IMG/VR virus record: IMGVR_UViG_3300046517_000603
Coordinates: 1 to 64,000 of that record
Source of the DNA: a virus
Length of the DNA: 64,000 nt
Reading direction: 5' to 3' (one strand)
Position 1 is the stretch's first letter. Every line of letters starts with the position of its first letter. Positions 39,882-49,021 of the stretch are shown one piece after another. A model generated the notes under the pieces. That model was not told the DNA's origin. It ran no database searches and saw only the letters and a program-made list of their open reading frames with translations. A program made the position numbers and the translations under genes.

Positions 39882-40442
39882 GAATGTCTCATCTACATCC
39901 TTGGACGTGTCTTCGTACCAACGGTTAAGTTTGAGACCGTGAGCGAGCAGAGACATCTCGTTGAACTGGAAGACTCCGAGTAGTGATCCACGCGCCGTCT
40001 CCGAATCAAAGCCGAAGTATTCGGCTGTCCTTGGATCCCCATACGTCAGAGGATCTCCGGAATTATCCGGGTCGATGTGGGTGAGGCTGTTGTCCTCCTC
40101 CACGTAATAGAGTCCCTGATTGGCCCGGATAAGAATGTCCATGATCGCATTGATCTGCCGATCACCGTCATCCTTGTACTGACGCTGGATCTTCCGGCCG
40201 ATCATGGTCATCTCGGTCGAGTCCAGGACGCTGTACTCTGCCTTCATGAGCCCCTTGTACCCAGGCACCGTGATGAAGCAAGTGACGTCTTGTGTCTGGG
40301 CATCACGCTGGGCCCGAAGCCGATCCATGATCGTGCGCTGCTCGTTACTGGTCGGCTCCGGGCCGTTCTCGCTCGACTCCTCAACATCAGGCGCAACAGG
40401 TGGGAACACCTGGGTCACCTTCTCTTCATCTGGCAATGGCAT
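39870..40442 (-). CDS. Tail assembly chaperone (G), 190 aa
   Basis: ATG 40442 follows GGAGGGAGCG; longer upstream frames overlap the tube gene and lack a site. An acidic N-terminus (DVEESSENGPEPTSNEQ), a beta part (DVTCFITVPGYKGLMKAEYS) and a helical C-terminus match tail chaperones of actinophages. It keeps the tape measure soluble during tail assembly, together with its -1 frameshifted longer form. Confidence 0.82.
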   Translation of the reverse strand: MPLPDEEKVTQVFPPVAPDVEESSENGPEPTSNEQRTIMDRLRAQRDAQTQDVTCFITVPGYKGLMKAEYSVLDSTEMTMIGRKIQRQYKDDGDRQINAIMDILIRANQGLYYVEEDNSLTHIDPDNSGDPLTYGDPRTAEYFGFDSETARGSLLGVFQFNEMSLLAHGLKLNRWYEDTSKDVDETFLGE

Positions 40443-40465
40443 TTCGCTCCCTCCCTGACCTGGGT

Positions 40466-40921
40466 TTAGCCCTTCACCACCGGGACGCCATACGGAGTGA
40501 ACTCCAGCTCCAGCATGCCCGGATCTGACGACTCGGAATCGACTTCTGGTACCGTGACGCGCTTGAGGGTGCCCGTCCAAACGATTGGTGATCCATCGTA
40601 GACGTTACCCTCGATGTCCATCGGCTGGCGCGTGATCGTTCCCGTCTCCTTGCCGACGGCCTGGTACAACTTCTGCACCATGTCGTGATCACGCTGAAGC
40701 CGGTAGATCCGAGAGACTACAACGTTGGACGGATTGACCTTGCCTCCGAGGGAGATCGGATCGACCATCCCTCCAGGGTAATACTTGAACTCGTCCGAGT
40801 CCAGATCCCCGCCGGTCATCTTGTCGAACACTCCAGCCTTGAGAGGAGTGTTATCGACGGAGACCATGACCGTGTAGGTGTCCTTCCTGGTCGGCCCGCC
40901 CTTCGATGACTTCACTGGCAA
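40466..40921 (-). CDS. Tail tube protein, 151 aa
   Basis: Forms the inner tube of the contractile tail. TTG 40921 follows AAGGGGGTG; a GTG at 40915 is also possible. Typical myovirus tube size, with a compact beta-sheet pattern (YTVMVSVDNTPLKAGVFDKM, VVVSRIYRLQRDHD, LELEFTPYGVPVVKG). It lies directly after the sheath gene, the conserved order sheath-tube-chaperone. Confidence 0.85.
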   Translation of the reverse strand: MPVKSSKGGPTRKDTYTVMVSVDNTPLKAGVFDKMTGGDLDSDEFKYYPGGMVDPISLGGKVNPSNVVVSRIYRLQRDHDMVQKLYQAVGKETGTITRQPMDIEGNVYDGSPIVWTGTLKRVTVPEVDSESSDPGMLELEFTPYGVPVVKG

Positions 40922-40934
40922 CTACTTCACCCCC

Positions 40935-42383
40935 TTAGACGTTTTGAGTGACGAGCTTCTTGACGATGTCGATGTGCACCAGCTCTCCGAACGGAGACAT
41001 CCGGATGCGCAACACCGCATGGATCTCCAGGTTCGCGATCGACTCTGGAGTGTTGACCGTCGAGCCGGTGTCTACGATGAACGCCTCGTCCGGCGTCGCG
41101 CCGTAGAGCGAGCCCTCGTTGTAGTAGCCGTTGAGCATGCTGGCCAGCTCGCCACCCATGGCCTTGAACACCAGCCCCTTGCCGTCGATCTCCGCGAACA
41201 CGAATGTCTCAGCAATCGCGTCGGCGTCGGCGTAGATCGCCATGTAGAGCCGCGAGTTGCTGAACGCGATCCAGTTGGGATCTCCAGCGGGCTGCACCAG
41301 AGTGCGGAATCCATACGCCATGATCCCGTTGAATAGAGCGCGAACGACGTTCACCGATGATGCGTTCAGATCCTGTCGATCGGAGTCGATGAAGGGTGGC
41401 TGGCTGAGTCCGATCGCGTAGACAGACTGGCCATTCTGAAGACCAGCAGCTGCGGTGTTCGGGGAAAGATGCGCATCATTACGAGAGATGATACCGGCCT
41501 CGATGGCGCTCCAAGGCACCGTGCGAGTTGTACCAGCAACAATTCCCGGAACGATAGCCCAGGGTGCAAACAGGGCAGCATGGCGATTTCCTGGTACCGC
41601 CCCCTGGAGGGCGGCGGCGGCGGATTTGAGCGTGGCCTTGGAGCCGGAGTCCACACAGTCCACGAGAGCAACTCGGTTGTTGGCGTCCGCGTGGGCCAGG
41701 AGCGCCGTCTGTCCCGCCAGCGTTGTATGGCCCGGAGCGGCGACCTGACCAGGCCCGAGATCCTTGCTGAGGAAAGAAAGTGCATTCGTCCAGTTCTGCT
41801 CCACGATGTTGGTGTTGTCATCCGTGCCGCCGAGGAGAGCAGAAGCAGCGATCACGGCTGGATCCTGAACGCTTCCCGCCTGATCCACCAGCGTGATGTA
41901 GTCCGAGGATTGAGCCCAGACTAGAGCTGCCGGCTTGTCGAGCAGATCGCCGGAGTTCTCCAGGATCGTAGCGCCGGTAGCAACTTGGATCTGGAAGTAC
42001 CCACCCACCGTTCCTGCGAGGATCTGAACAGTGAGAGCGTTGGCCCATGATCCAGGACTGTTGGCTAGAACCTGAAGGCAGCTCGCATTCGACGCATCCT
42101 TCAACATGAAAGATGCAGCTACAGGTGCCGGGCCAACGACGCGCTGGATGTAAGCTCGACTCCCGCCCTCCTTGAAGTAGCAGTCGATCGCGTCGTACAG
42201 GTAGCTGTAGGTCACGCGCTGACCAAACAGCGTCGTGAACTCCGACATGCTGCGAATGAACTGCGGAGTGTTAGCCGAGCCCTTCTGTGCCGGGCCAATC
42301 GCAAGGAATACGCCCGTGTCAGTCGGAGGAGTTCTTGAAGGCGGCTCCTCCAACAGGGCAATCTCGACTCCTGGCCTGCTCAT
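40935..42383 (-). CDS. Tail sheath protein, 482 aa
   Basis: Contractile tail sheath subunit. Start MSRPGVEIALLEEPPSRTPP and then TGVFLAIGPAQKGSANTP are the family opening; SEFTTLFGQRVTYSYLYDAI and the C-terminal RFVN-like part (LVHIDIVKKLVTQNV) fit the inner-tube contact. Length is typical of short-form sheaths. The N-terminal and C-terminal strands expected for sheath donor-strand mesh are present by position. Confidence 0.92.
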   Translation of the reverse strand: MSRPGVEIALLEEPPSRTPPTDTGVFLAIGPAQKGSANTPQFIRSMSEFTTLFGQRVTYSYLYDAIDCYFKEGGSRAYIQRVVGPAPVAASFMLKDASNASCLQVLANSPGSWANALTVQILAGTVGGYFQIQVATGATILENSGDLLDKPAALVWAQSSDYITLVDQAGSVQDPAVIAASALLGGTDDNTNIVEQNWTNALSFLSKDLGPGQVAAPGHTTLAGQTALLAHADANNRVALVDCVDSGSKATLKSAAAALQGAVPGNRHAALFAPWAIVPGIVAGTTRTVPWSAIEAGIISRNDAHLSPNTAAAGLQNGQSVYAIGLSQPPFIDSDRQDLNASSVNVVRALFNGIMAYGFRTLVQPAGDPNWIAFSNSRLYMAIYADADAIAETFVFAEIDGKGLVFKAMGGELASMLNGYYNEGSLYGATPDEAFIVDTGSTVNTPESIANLEIHAVLRIRMSPFGELVHIDIVKKLVTQNV

Positions 42384-42583
42384 TTGTCACCACCCTTCTT
42401 CGTTGTGGCCTTTGGCTCCTCCTCGATGACGGCGGTCGTATCCACGATCCGTCCTTCTTCGATGAGACGGGCATTGTACGGATCTGCCTGAGCCTCCGCG
42501 TCCAGCTCCTTCGCCTCTCCTGGCGCCAGGATACTCCCATCGGCCAGGTCGGTGAGAGCGCCGACGTTCCTGAACTCAGTCAT
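42380..42583 (-). CDS. Hypothetical structural accessory, 67 aa
   Basis: ATGA-coupled to the sheath gene. Sequence MTEFRNVGALTDLADGSILA with a lysine-rich tail (PKATTKKGGDK) resembles the tiny proteins found before sheath genes in Mu-like phages, whose role is unknown. Mainly charged and flexible. Confidence 0.7.
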   Translation of the reverse strand: MTEFRNVGALTDLADGSILAPGEAKELDAEAQADPYNARLIEEGRIVDTTAVIEEEPKATTKKGGDK

Positions 42584-43245
42584 TAATTCACCCCTTCCGA
42601 TTCTACGTCAACGATCACGTCCTGGGCCTCTGGCCATTGGCTGCCAGGTTGCGTCTCCGGGTCAGGATCTTCGATGAACGGATACGTGCGTGGCCCTCCC
42701 CTCTTGTCGAGAACGGAATCAACTGCTACCTCGAAGAACCCAACTCCGGTAGAGATGGTTCGCTCGTCCTCTGGAATAAAGATGTCGTCGTAGCTCTCGT
42801 CCATCCACTCTGTGTGGAACGCGACGCCGCCGCAGTCCGGCTTCTGAAGGATGATTCCACGCACGGCTGCCGCGTACACCTTCGCGAGCTGGTTCGTTGA
42901 GTTCTGATCTCTAGCCGAGACGAACGCAGCCACCCCGATGTTCCAGATCGCGGTGAAGGTTCCGTCGCCCTCCATCGTCGGTTTGCGGGCAAGTCCAGGC
43001 GAGAAGACGAGCAGCCCCGGCAATTGCTGCTCATCGAAGCGGTCGATTCTGCTGAAGGTTGTGAACGAGCGAATCGCCGGTAGATGTTGGTCAGCTGGAT
43101 AGCCGAGTTGAAGTTCCATCTCGCGCAGATAGACCGGCATCCAATCGTGAAGATGTCGAAGGATGGACTCCTCGATGGAAGCTCCATCGACTATCGGCCC
43201 GAAGATGTCACTGACTACCGCTGATGGGGTAGACATACCCTCCAT
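42583..43245 (-). CDS. Tail terminator-like protein, 220 aa
   Basis: Probably caps the tail tube and binds the head connector. The sequence has a helix (SIEESILRHLHDWMPVYLRE) and a beta core (QQLPGLLVFSPGLARKP, FTAIWNIGVAAFVSA) consistent with terminator folds. The start is unclear: ATG 43245 or 43236, both near GAGAGG/GGAGGG. Placement between the Mu-gpG-like protein and the sheath is where terminators lie. Confidence 0.65.
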   Translation of the reverse strand: MEGMSTPSAVVSDIFGPIVDGASIEESILRHLHDWMPVYLREMELQLGYPADQHLPAIRSFTTFSRIDRFDEQQLPGLLVFSPGLARKPTMEGDGTFTAIWNIGVAAFVSARDQNSTNQLAKVYAAAVRGIILQKPDCGGVAFHTEWMDESYDDIFIPEDERTISTGVGFFEVAVDSVLDKRGGPRTYPFIEDPDPETQPGSQWPEAQDVIVDVESEGVN

Positions 43246-43894
43246 ATCCTCTCGTCCGCTTAGCTCCGCTGACTCCACCAAACCACTGCTCGTACACGTA
43301 ATCCTCAATGATCTGCATCATCCGGATGCGATCTGCCTGAGTGATCAGCAGATAGTCGCGCCCTGGGATCTTGTTCTTTCCGCCGCCGAACCGTTGGACT
43401 TGAGCGTAAGGAATGCCCTCGACTCCGACGATGACATGCCTCGCGCCGATCTCTCCAACGCTCTCATCTGTATGCCCCACCGCAGCGTTGTAGAGCCGAT
43501 CGGTTAGACGTACCGGCTCGAAGACATGCTTGGGGACGCCCTTGCGGTTGACGGGATGTAGCGTCGGGCCGAACTTGTTGCCCCTCTTGGTCGTGAATCC
43601 TCCGTGAGGATTTGATCCGGTGATAGTGAGGCCCGAGGTTCCAGCGACCAGCCTCATCTTCTTCCTGATGGTAGCAGGCTTCAGAGCTGCCCAGCTTCCT
43701 CCCCGGCGGCGACCCTCGGACTCGAAGTTGGCCCTGATCAGATCTTTGATATGCCGACCGATCAGTCGCATCGCGGGTTCCATATGCTCAGCGCGATCAA
43801 TGGTGAGGTTGTACTTCTCCAGGATCGGCTGCATATTCTCGACAGTAACGCTGAACCCCGTGAATTGTTTGTCGATCACCAGCGGGTACTCCAT
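43208..43894 (-). CDS. Phage virion morphogenesis protein (Mu gpG/P2 gpS-like), 228 aa
   Basis: Tail completion protein. The sequence ESEGRRRGGSWAALKPATIR, then LTDRLYNAAVG, then QVQRFGGGKNKIPGRDYLLI follows the family pattern W-x-x-L-x-x-x-T ... LxxTGxL ... R-x-F-x-G. Basic overall. It overlaps the next upstream gene by 19 bases and the terminator-like gene by up to 38. Confidence 0.8.
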   Translation of the reverse strand: MEYPLVIDKQFTGFSVTVENMQPILEKYNLTIDRAEHMEPAMRLIGRHIKDLIRANFESEGRRRGGSWAALKPATIRKKMRLVAGTSGLTITGSNPHGGFTTKRGNKFGPTLHPVNRKGVPKHVFEPVRLTDRLYNAAVGHTDESVGEIGARHVIVGVEGIPYAQVQRFGGGKNKIPGRDYLLITQADRIRMMQIIEDYVYEQWFGGVSGAKRTRGYGGYVYPISGSQ

Positions 43895-44610
43895 CCAACA
43901 AGAATGCTGGTGTCGGGGAAGGTATAGGCCGCCATCCCAGGGCTGAGTGCATCTTCGCCGGTGATCAGCTCTCCCTGCTCGCGCTCGATCGCTTTCTCCA
44001 GGTTCAGCATGAAGTTGTCGAACATCGCGGCGTACTGAGGGTATGGGGAGCGGCCGGTGTTGATTTGCTCCGGCCAGTAGCCTAGCTCGACCAGCATGGC
44101 GGTGCGGTAAATGATCGCTTGCTTGGCGTAGCGGTAGGCACCCGGAGGGATGTCTACGTCGAAACCCGCCATCACGTCGTCAGCCGCCTGAACGATGAGC
44201 CGGTTGACTTCCTCGCCGGTCGGTCGAGTGTCCTCGTTGAACGTTCCGACCTCATCCCCCATGACGGTTACGGTACGCGCTCTCATGAGAGCCCCGATGT
44301 CCGCCAGAGTCGGCAGATACGGCATTGTCTCGCTGGGGATGTTCTGGATCGGAACGGTTGGAACTGCCGTGGAGGCGGCAGGATCGTGGAAGATGATCTG
44401 ATACCAGCCGTTCGGTAGCGTCGCCTGGTCAGTCGTGAAGGCGCGCGCCATCGGCTCCGTTGGGTTGGAATCGAGCGGGCTTAGGGGCTGGACGTCAATT
44501 TCCGTCCAAGGCCCGCTCGAACCAATCGACTCCTCGATGTGGATCGAGTTCCAGGGGATGCCGTCGAACTTTGGAGGCGGAGTAAAGTCTTCAAATGTGA
44601 CGACGTACAT
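43876..44610 (-). CDS. Head-tail connector/adaptor-like protein, 244 aa
   Basis: The N-terminal ~100 residues are a beta-sandwich (YVVTFEDFTPPPKFDG, IHIEESIGSSGPWTEIDVQP) and the C-terminal part is helical (IGALMRARTVTVMGDEVG, QAADDVMAGFDVDIPPGAYR) like gp6/gp15-type adaptors that bind the portal. The two-part build is unusual for adaptors, which are normally only the helical part. ATG overlaps the upstream giant protein's stop. Confidence 0.65.
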   Translation of the reverse strand: MYVVTFEDFTPPPKFDGIPWNSIHIEESIGSSGPWTEIDVQPLSPLDSNPTEPMARAFTTDQATLPNGWYQIIFHDPAASTAVPTVPIQNIPSETMPYLPTLADIGALMRARTVTVMGDEVGTFNEDTRPTGEEVNRLIVQAADDVMAGFDVDIPPGAYRYAKQAIIYRTAMLVELGYWPEQINTGRSPYPQYAAMFDNFMLNLEKAIEREQGELITGEDALSPGMAAYTFPDTSILVGWSTRW

Positions 44611-46742
44611 CAGAACCTTTCGTAGGATTGAACGATCCGTCCCGTCTTAGGCACTATCATGTCTCCGTCCGGAGCCTGCCAGACCACTCCTGGGGTATAA
44701 GTATAGCTCATCCCGGAACCTACGATGACTACTCGGGATTTCAGTCCATCGAAGATCGCCTGAGTAGGTACGGCATAGACGTAAACAAACGATCCAAAGC
44801 TTGGGGTCACAGTATTGAATACGGATGCTGCCGCCGGGGCATCCAGCCGGATAGCGACCAGGGGAGAGCCAACAGTCGCCTGCCAAGCACCGGCTGGTGC
44901 CCCAACGATTGCTCCCGTCAAGAATGACGGAGCCACAGCCGAGAAGGTGGAGGTCGCCACAGGAGTCACGAGTAGCTTGGAGACTACGAAGCTCGGCGCT
45001 AGCGCGCTCATAGTCATCGTTGCCGGCGGGATGACGACACTACTCGACTCTAGTAGGATCGGCGCGCTCGATGCGTAGCTCGCTGTCGCAGGCGGTACAA
45101 CGACGAGTACCCCCGACCCGGCGAGAATCCCCGGAGCGGTACTCGCGAACGTTGCAGAGGCCGGAGGCATTGTGACAGTAGCCGTCCGCGTCACCACCGG
45201 CGCCAGAGTGCTGAAGGTTGAGGTCGCGACCGGAGCCACCACAGTAGCTCCAGCACCCGTGACGAACGTCGGAGCTACAGAGCTAGATGTGAAGATACCC
45301 GGAGGAGCGACAACTGTCCCACTTTGCTGGATCCCAGGAGCGACAGAGCTAGCCGAGAAAGCAGCCGGTGGTACCGCTATCGTGATCCCGGCCCCAGTCT
45401 GAATGGCTGGTGTGGGCGCTGTGAAGGTTGCGAGGGCAGGAGGCGAAGGATAGAACGAATGGAGGAAGATGAATGGCCCGACTGCGGCTGCCGTCCAGAT
45501 CCCTGGCGGAACAGTCAAGGTATTGATCTGAACAGGAGCCACCGAAGTCGCCGTCCAGATCGCAACCGTCGCAGTCAAAGAGATAGACGTTTGGATCGGA
45601 GGCGCCACCGAACTGAAAGTCGCCAGGGCCGCGCTGGGGGCTATGCTCCCGCCGCGCGAGAGCCCAGCCGAGACAGCCGAGAAGGTCGTCACTCCTGGTG
45701 GAGCTACAACAAGGTTGGTGAACGTGACGGGCGGCGCGACCGATGAGAACGTCGTCAGCGCGGCGCTAGGCGCCATCAATCTGCCTAGTCCTGGCGAGAT
45801 GGAAGATGCCGTAAATACAGCGACAGGCGATATAATGAGCAGAAGCAGATTGGGCGCTACAGTCGAAGCTGTGAAGATCCCTGGCGGCGACGTCAGCAGA
45901 ATTGACTTCGTTAGTACGGGTGCGACCGAACTGCCAGAGAAGGTGGCAGGTGGCGCAACTACCGTCTTCGATATGGCGATGGATACTGTCGGAGCTACGG
46001 ACGACGCCGAGAAGGTACCGGGTGGAGTGATGACTCCACCGCCCAATCCTGGTGCTACCGAGCTAGCGGTCAAGACTGCCGGCGGAGCTACAACCGTCGC
46101 ATCTCTCGCTATCACCGGAGCGACAGAACTGCCTGTGAATGTCGCTGGTGGCGCGACTATTGTGTTCGAGACAACACTGAGCGGGTAGTCCGCCGCCGTC
46201 TGAGACACTTGCACCAGATCGCAGTTAAGGGTGACGAACACCGAGAACCCAGTTGTGTGCCCGAGATAGATCCCGTTGACTGTTGAGGCAGCAACAGCAT
46301 AGGTGATCTGTGTCTGGGGAACACCGTCGATCTGCCAGTCGATCACCCACGGATTCGCAGACTGGTTAATACGGAACTCAAAGAGATACCATTGTCCAGC
46401 TACCGGCGTAACATTGGACAGGCGATCCATCGCCTGTGCTGTCCCATTGATCCACCCGAACTTGTTTGACGCTATGTCGTAACCGAAACGAGGGCCACCG
46501 TTCAAAGTCATCAATTCGATGCCCTGGCTCGGAATAGCCGCAAGACAGATCCAAGCTTTGAACACAGTGATGGGGCCAGAAGTCCAAGTGTGGAGTCCAT
46601 AAGCAGGATCACCATTGAACCTGGCCGATTTGGCTCCAGTTTTGAAGACAACGGTGTCAATCGAGGCATTCGAGTTCCCGCCAGGAAAGATCGTGGCAAT
46701 CGTGTTCGTCTCGAAATCCTCGTTCCAGATTAGGGTTGCCAC
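44610..46742 (-). CDS. Giant repeat protein A with lectin-like N-terminus, 710 aa
   Basis: Unrecognised structural protein. GTG 46742 follows GGGAGC. Residues 1-190 form a LamG/concanavalin-like sandwich (WNEDFETNTIATIFPGGNSN, KAWICLAAIPSQGIE). Then come about 21 imperfect repeats of ~21 residues built as I/V-APPA-x-F-TASSVAP-x5 (for example VVAPPATFSGSSVAPVL). The end is a distinct ~50-residue beta tail (YTYTPGVVWQAPDGDMIVPK). Repeats are nearly free of charged residues. Position between neck genes suggests a virion fibre or decoration rather than a baseplate part. Confidence 0.7.
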   Translation of the reverse strand: MATLIWNEDFETNTIATIFPGGNSNASIDTVVFKTGAKSARFNGDPAYGLHTWTSGPITVFKAWICLAAIPSQGIELMTLNGGPRFGYDIASNKFGWINGTAQAMDRLSNVTPVAGQWYLFEFRINQSANPWVIDWQIDGVPQTQITYAVAASTVNGIYLGHTTGFSVFVTLNCDLVQVSQTAADYPLSVVSNTIVAPPATFTGSSVAPVIARDATVVAPPAVLTASSVAPGLGGGVITPPGTFSASSVAPTVSIAISKTVVAPPATFSGSSVAPVLTKSILLTSPPGIFTASTVAPNLLLLIISPVAVFTASSISPGLGRLMAPSAALTTFSSVAPPVTFTNLVVAPPGVTTFSAVSAGLSRGGSIAPSAALATFSSVAPPIQTSISLTATVAIWTATSVAPVQINTLTVPPGIWTAAAVGPFIFLHSFYPSPPALATFTAPTPAIQTGAGITIAVPPAAFSASSVAPGIQQSGTVVAPPGIFTSSSVAPTFVTGAGATVVAPVATSTFSTLAPVVTRTATVTMPPASATFASTAPGILAGSGVLVVVPPATASYASSAPILLESSSVVIPPATMTMSALAPSFVVSKLLVTPVATSTFSAVAPSFLTGAIVGAPAGAWQATVGSPLVAIRLDAPAAASVFNTVTPSFGSFVYVYAVPTQAIFDGLKSRVVIVGSGMSYTYTPGVVWQAPDGDMIVPKTGRIVQSYERF

Positions 46743-48947
46743 CTACGCTCCCACATGATCAGGCCAGGAATTAGAGTCCACGATGTCTCCGGGCGGGTAG
46801 GTGTAGATGGCAGGGGAGCTGAAGGTATGAGGGGCTGGGACAGGCGCGCTGAACGTAGTCTCGGCTGGGACGGCGCTCGTTCCTCGATTGAGTCCGATCG
46901 CCGTTGTGTTCGCCGTGAACGTCGCCGGTGGCGAGAACAGACGCAACATAGGGGCTGGATCCAAAGCGCCGAACAAAACGCGAGCAGCATCATCGAGCAC
47001 GACTGTCTTCTGAAGTCCGAGCGTCGGCGCTGATGCCCTCACTGTGAAGACCCCGACCGGAACCGGAACAGTCAATGCGAGCTGCGGCATAGACACGCTC
47101 GCAATCCAAATCCCGGCCGGGGAATTGACCGCCATCCCGAGCCCTGGCACGCTCGCGGAGAACGTCGCCCGAGATGGCGGAGCGGAGAGCTGAACAATCA
47201 AAGCCGGAACAAATACAGTCGCAGTGAAGATCCCTGGCGTTGGAAACAACCTCTGCCCAGGAATAGGCGAAGTTCCTCCGGCAATAAACTGAGCAGCTGG
47301 AATCGGAAGATCGAGGGAGAGCTTGACCGCTCCAGCTCCGAACGTCGCCGTAGACGGTGGCGCAATCGTGAGCGGACTCTGGATCGTCAGCGGAGCGCCG
47401 GAGGATGCCGTCCAGAACGCCGGTGGAATGAACTGTGTCAGGGCTGGAACTGGAACGGCGCTCGACGCCGTGAACGTAGCGGGCGGCACGCTCGACGCAG
47501 TTGAGTATCCAGGCGGAACGACCGAAGCCGAGAAGATTGCGGCCGGAACCGCAAGCGCGAATCCAGACCCGGCGACGAAAGATGGAGCAGCTGCGCTAGC
47601 CGTCCAGATCCCTGCCGTGACAACCGTCTGAAGTTTCAGTCCTGGGCCGACTCCCGAGAACGATGAGACTGCCGCTGCCGGGATCAGAGCCAGGCGAGGG
47701 CTCGGAGCAACGCTCGTGGCCGTGAACGCCGCAGCAGGCGGCAAGAACCTCTCGACCAGAAGAGGGTTCATTGCGTTCGCCGTAAGGAGCGCGACCGGCG
47801 AGAAGACAAGCACGCCGACGAACGGATTGGGCACCGGCGCGCTGAAGTTAGTGATCGCAGGCGGCACCACCATCAAGAGACTCAATGTCGGCGCGACCGT
47901 CGAGGCAGTCATGATCGCGGGCGGTGAAACGATTGAGGCGCTCACAATTACTAGCGGAGCCACCGCGCTCATGGTAAAAACAGGAGGGACTCCGAAAATC
48001 CGCTGCCCCAGTCCGGGCGCGACCGCTCCGAAGGTAGAGAGCGCAGGAGGCGTCACTGTGATGGGGGAGATAATGAATGATGGACTGAGAGAGTTCGCGA
48101 TGAGAAGCGCCGCTGGTGCTATCACGAGCGCCGTTCCAGAAACAATCGGCGCCACCGCGTTCCCCGCGAAAGAAGCAGCAGGCGCTACAATTGTCTTCGG
48201 AATACTAACAACCGGCGCTATTGGAGCTGCGGTGAAGACGGCTGGAGGCGCTACAACTGAGTCGTCTATCCGAGGCACTGGCGCGACCGAAGACATCGTT
48301 GCGCTCGCTGGCGGAGCTACGACAGTTTTGGATACTGCGGTCGCGCCGCCGCCAAAGTTATCGATGAAGGAGTTAAAGGTTTGACTAGATCCTAGACGGA
48401 CACCGATGTAACCAGAAGTCCTGAGCAAGGTAGTGTCCGTGGTGACGGGAAACGCTTGCGTCCAAGCCCCGGCATGCGAGTTACGATACATGCAATAGAT
48501 GTCGAGCCCTGGGCCGCTTGGCGTCGGCTCGACCCACATCCACATCTGGCCACCACCAGATACGTTTACGCCATCAGACTGATGAACGTTGGTATCAACC
48601 CCGGCCTGACAGACGACTAAGCGCAGTCTACCGTTGACCGCATCACTGACGAAGCGGTAGTGGTAACCAACAGCATACATATATCCAATAACCTGGACGC
48701 TGTACGCTGCTGACAAGACAATATCCAGATAGCTTTCGACCGCGCCAGCGGTAAAGTCGAAGACTGTTGCGTTCCAATAATCAGATGAAGGCTGCAACTG
48801 AGACCCCATCTGATTGCTGGAAATTGCACAACCGATATCAGCTGACACGGCAGCCGGAAAACTCCAGTTCGGGCCCATGGCTCCGTTCGCCCTGTTGAAG
48901 GCATCAATTACTGGAGTGCTAGGGCCAGTGGTCAAATTTGGTGGCAT
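46743..48947 (-). CDS. Giant repeat protein B with lectin-like N-terminus, 734 aa
   Basis: Partner and distant paralogue of the gene after it. Residues 1-200 form a lectin-like sandwich of the same kind as in the tail protein I fusion (VIDAFNRANGAMGPNW ... NSFIDNFGGG). About 24 imperfect repeats of ~20-22 residues follow (VVAPPAVFTAAPIAPVV, VPPATFTASSAVPVPAL). It ends with a short YTYPPGDIVD tail close to the tail of protein A. Its leader carries a 15-bp hairpin. Role unknown; a long, thin, host-binding fibre is likely. Confidence 0.7.
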   Translation of the reverse strand: MPPNLTTGPSTPVIDAFNRANGAMGPNWSFPAAVSADIGCAISSNQMGSQLQPSSDYWNATVFDFTAGAVESYLDIVLSAAYSVQVIGYMYAVGYHYRFVSDAVNGRLRLVVCQAGVDTNVHQSDGVNVSGGGQMWMWVEPTPSGPGLDIYCMYRNSHAGAWTQAFPVTTDTTLLRTSGYIGVRLGSSQTFNSFIDNFGGGATAVSKTVVAPPASATMSSVAPVPRIDDSVVAPPAVFTAAPIAPVVSIPKTIVAPAASFAGNAVAPIVSGTALVIAPAALLIANSLSPSFIISPITVTPPALSTFGAVAPGLGQRIFGVPPVFTMSAVAPLVIVSASIVSPPAIMTASTVAPTLSLLMVVPPAITNFSAPVPNPFVGVLVFSPVALLTANAMNPLLVERFLPPAAAFTATSVAPSPRLALIPAAAVSSFSGVGPGLKLQTVVTAGIWTASAAAPSFVAGSGFALAVPAAIFSASVVPPGYSTASSVPPATFTASSAVPVPALTQFIPPAFWTASSGAPLTIQSPLTIAPPSTATFGAGAVKLSLDLPIPAAQFIAGGTSPIPGQRLFPTPGIFTATVFVPALIVQLSAPPSRATFSASVPGLGMAVNSPAGIWIASVSMPQLALTVPVPVGVFTVRASAPTLGLQKTVVLDDAARVLFGALDPAPMLRLFSPPATFTANTTAIGLNRGTSAVPAETTFSAPVPAPHTFSSPAIYTYPPGDIVDSNSWPDHVGA

Positions 48948-48955
48948 AGGCTACA

Positions 48956-48989
48956 GGGATGACTCCCGCGTTGCCGCGAAAGTCACCCC
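48956..48989 (-). promoter_or_regulatory. 15-bp hairpin with GCAA loop before giant protein B
   Basis: In - strand RNA, GGGGTGACTTTCGCG-GCAA-CGCGGGAGTCATCCC pairs over 15 bp, using three G-U pairs that would be A-C mismatches in + strand RNA. The stem therefore belongs to the late transcript. It lies between the preceding stop and the giant gene's start. Confidence 0.75.
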
Positions 48990-49021
48990 TGCCTCCCACC
49001 CGGTCAGCAAACTCCGACGCA

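Noticed and set aside
47716-48384. + strand Gly/Ala/Thr-rich frame (222 aa)
   Set aside because: Mirror of the repeat region of giant protein B; the repeats keep the antisense frame open. The same holds for + frames at 45643-46188 and 47323-47631.
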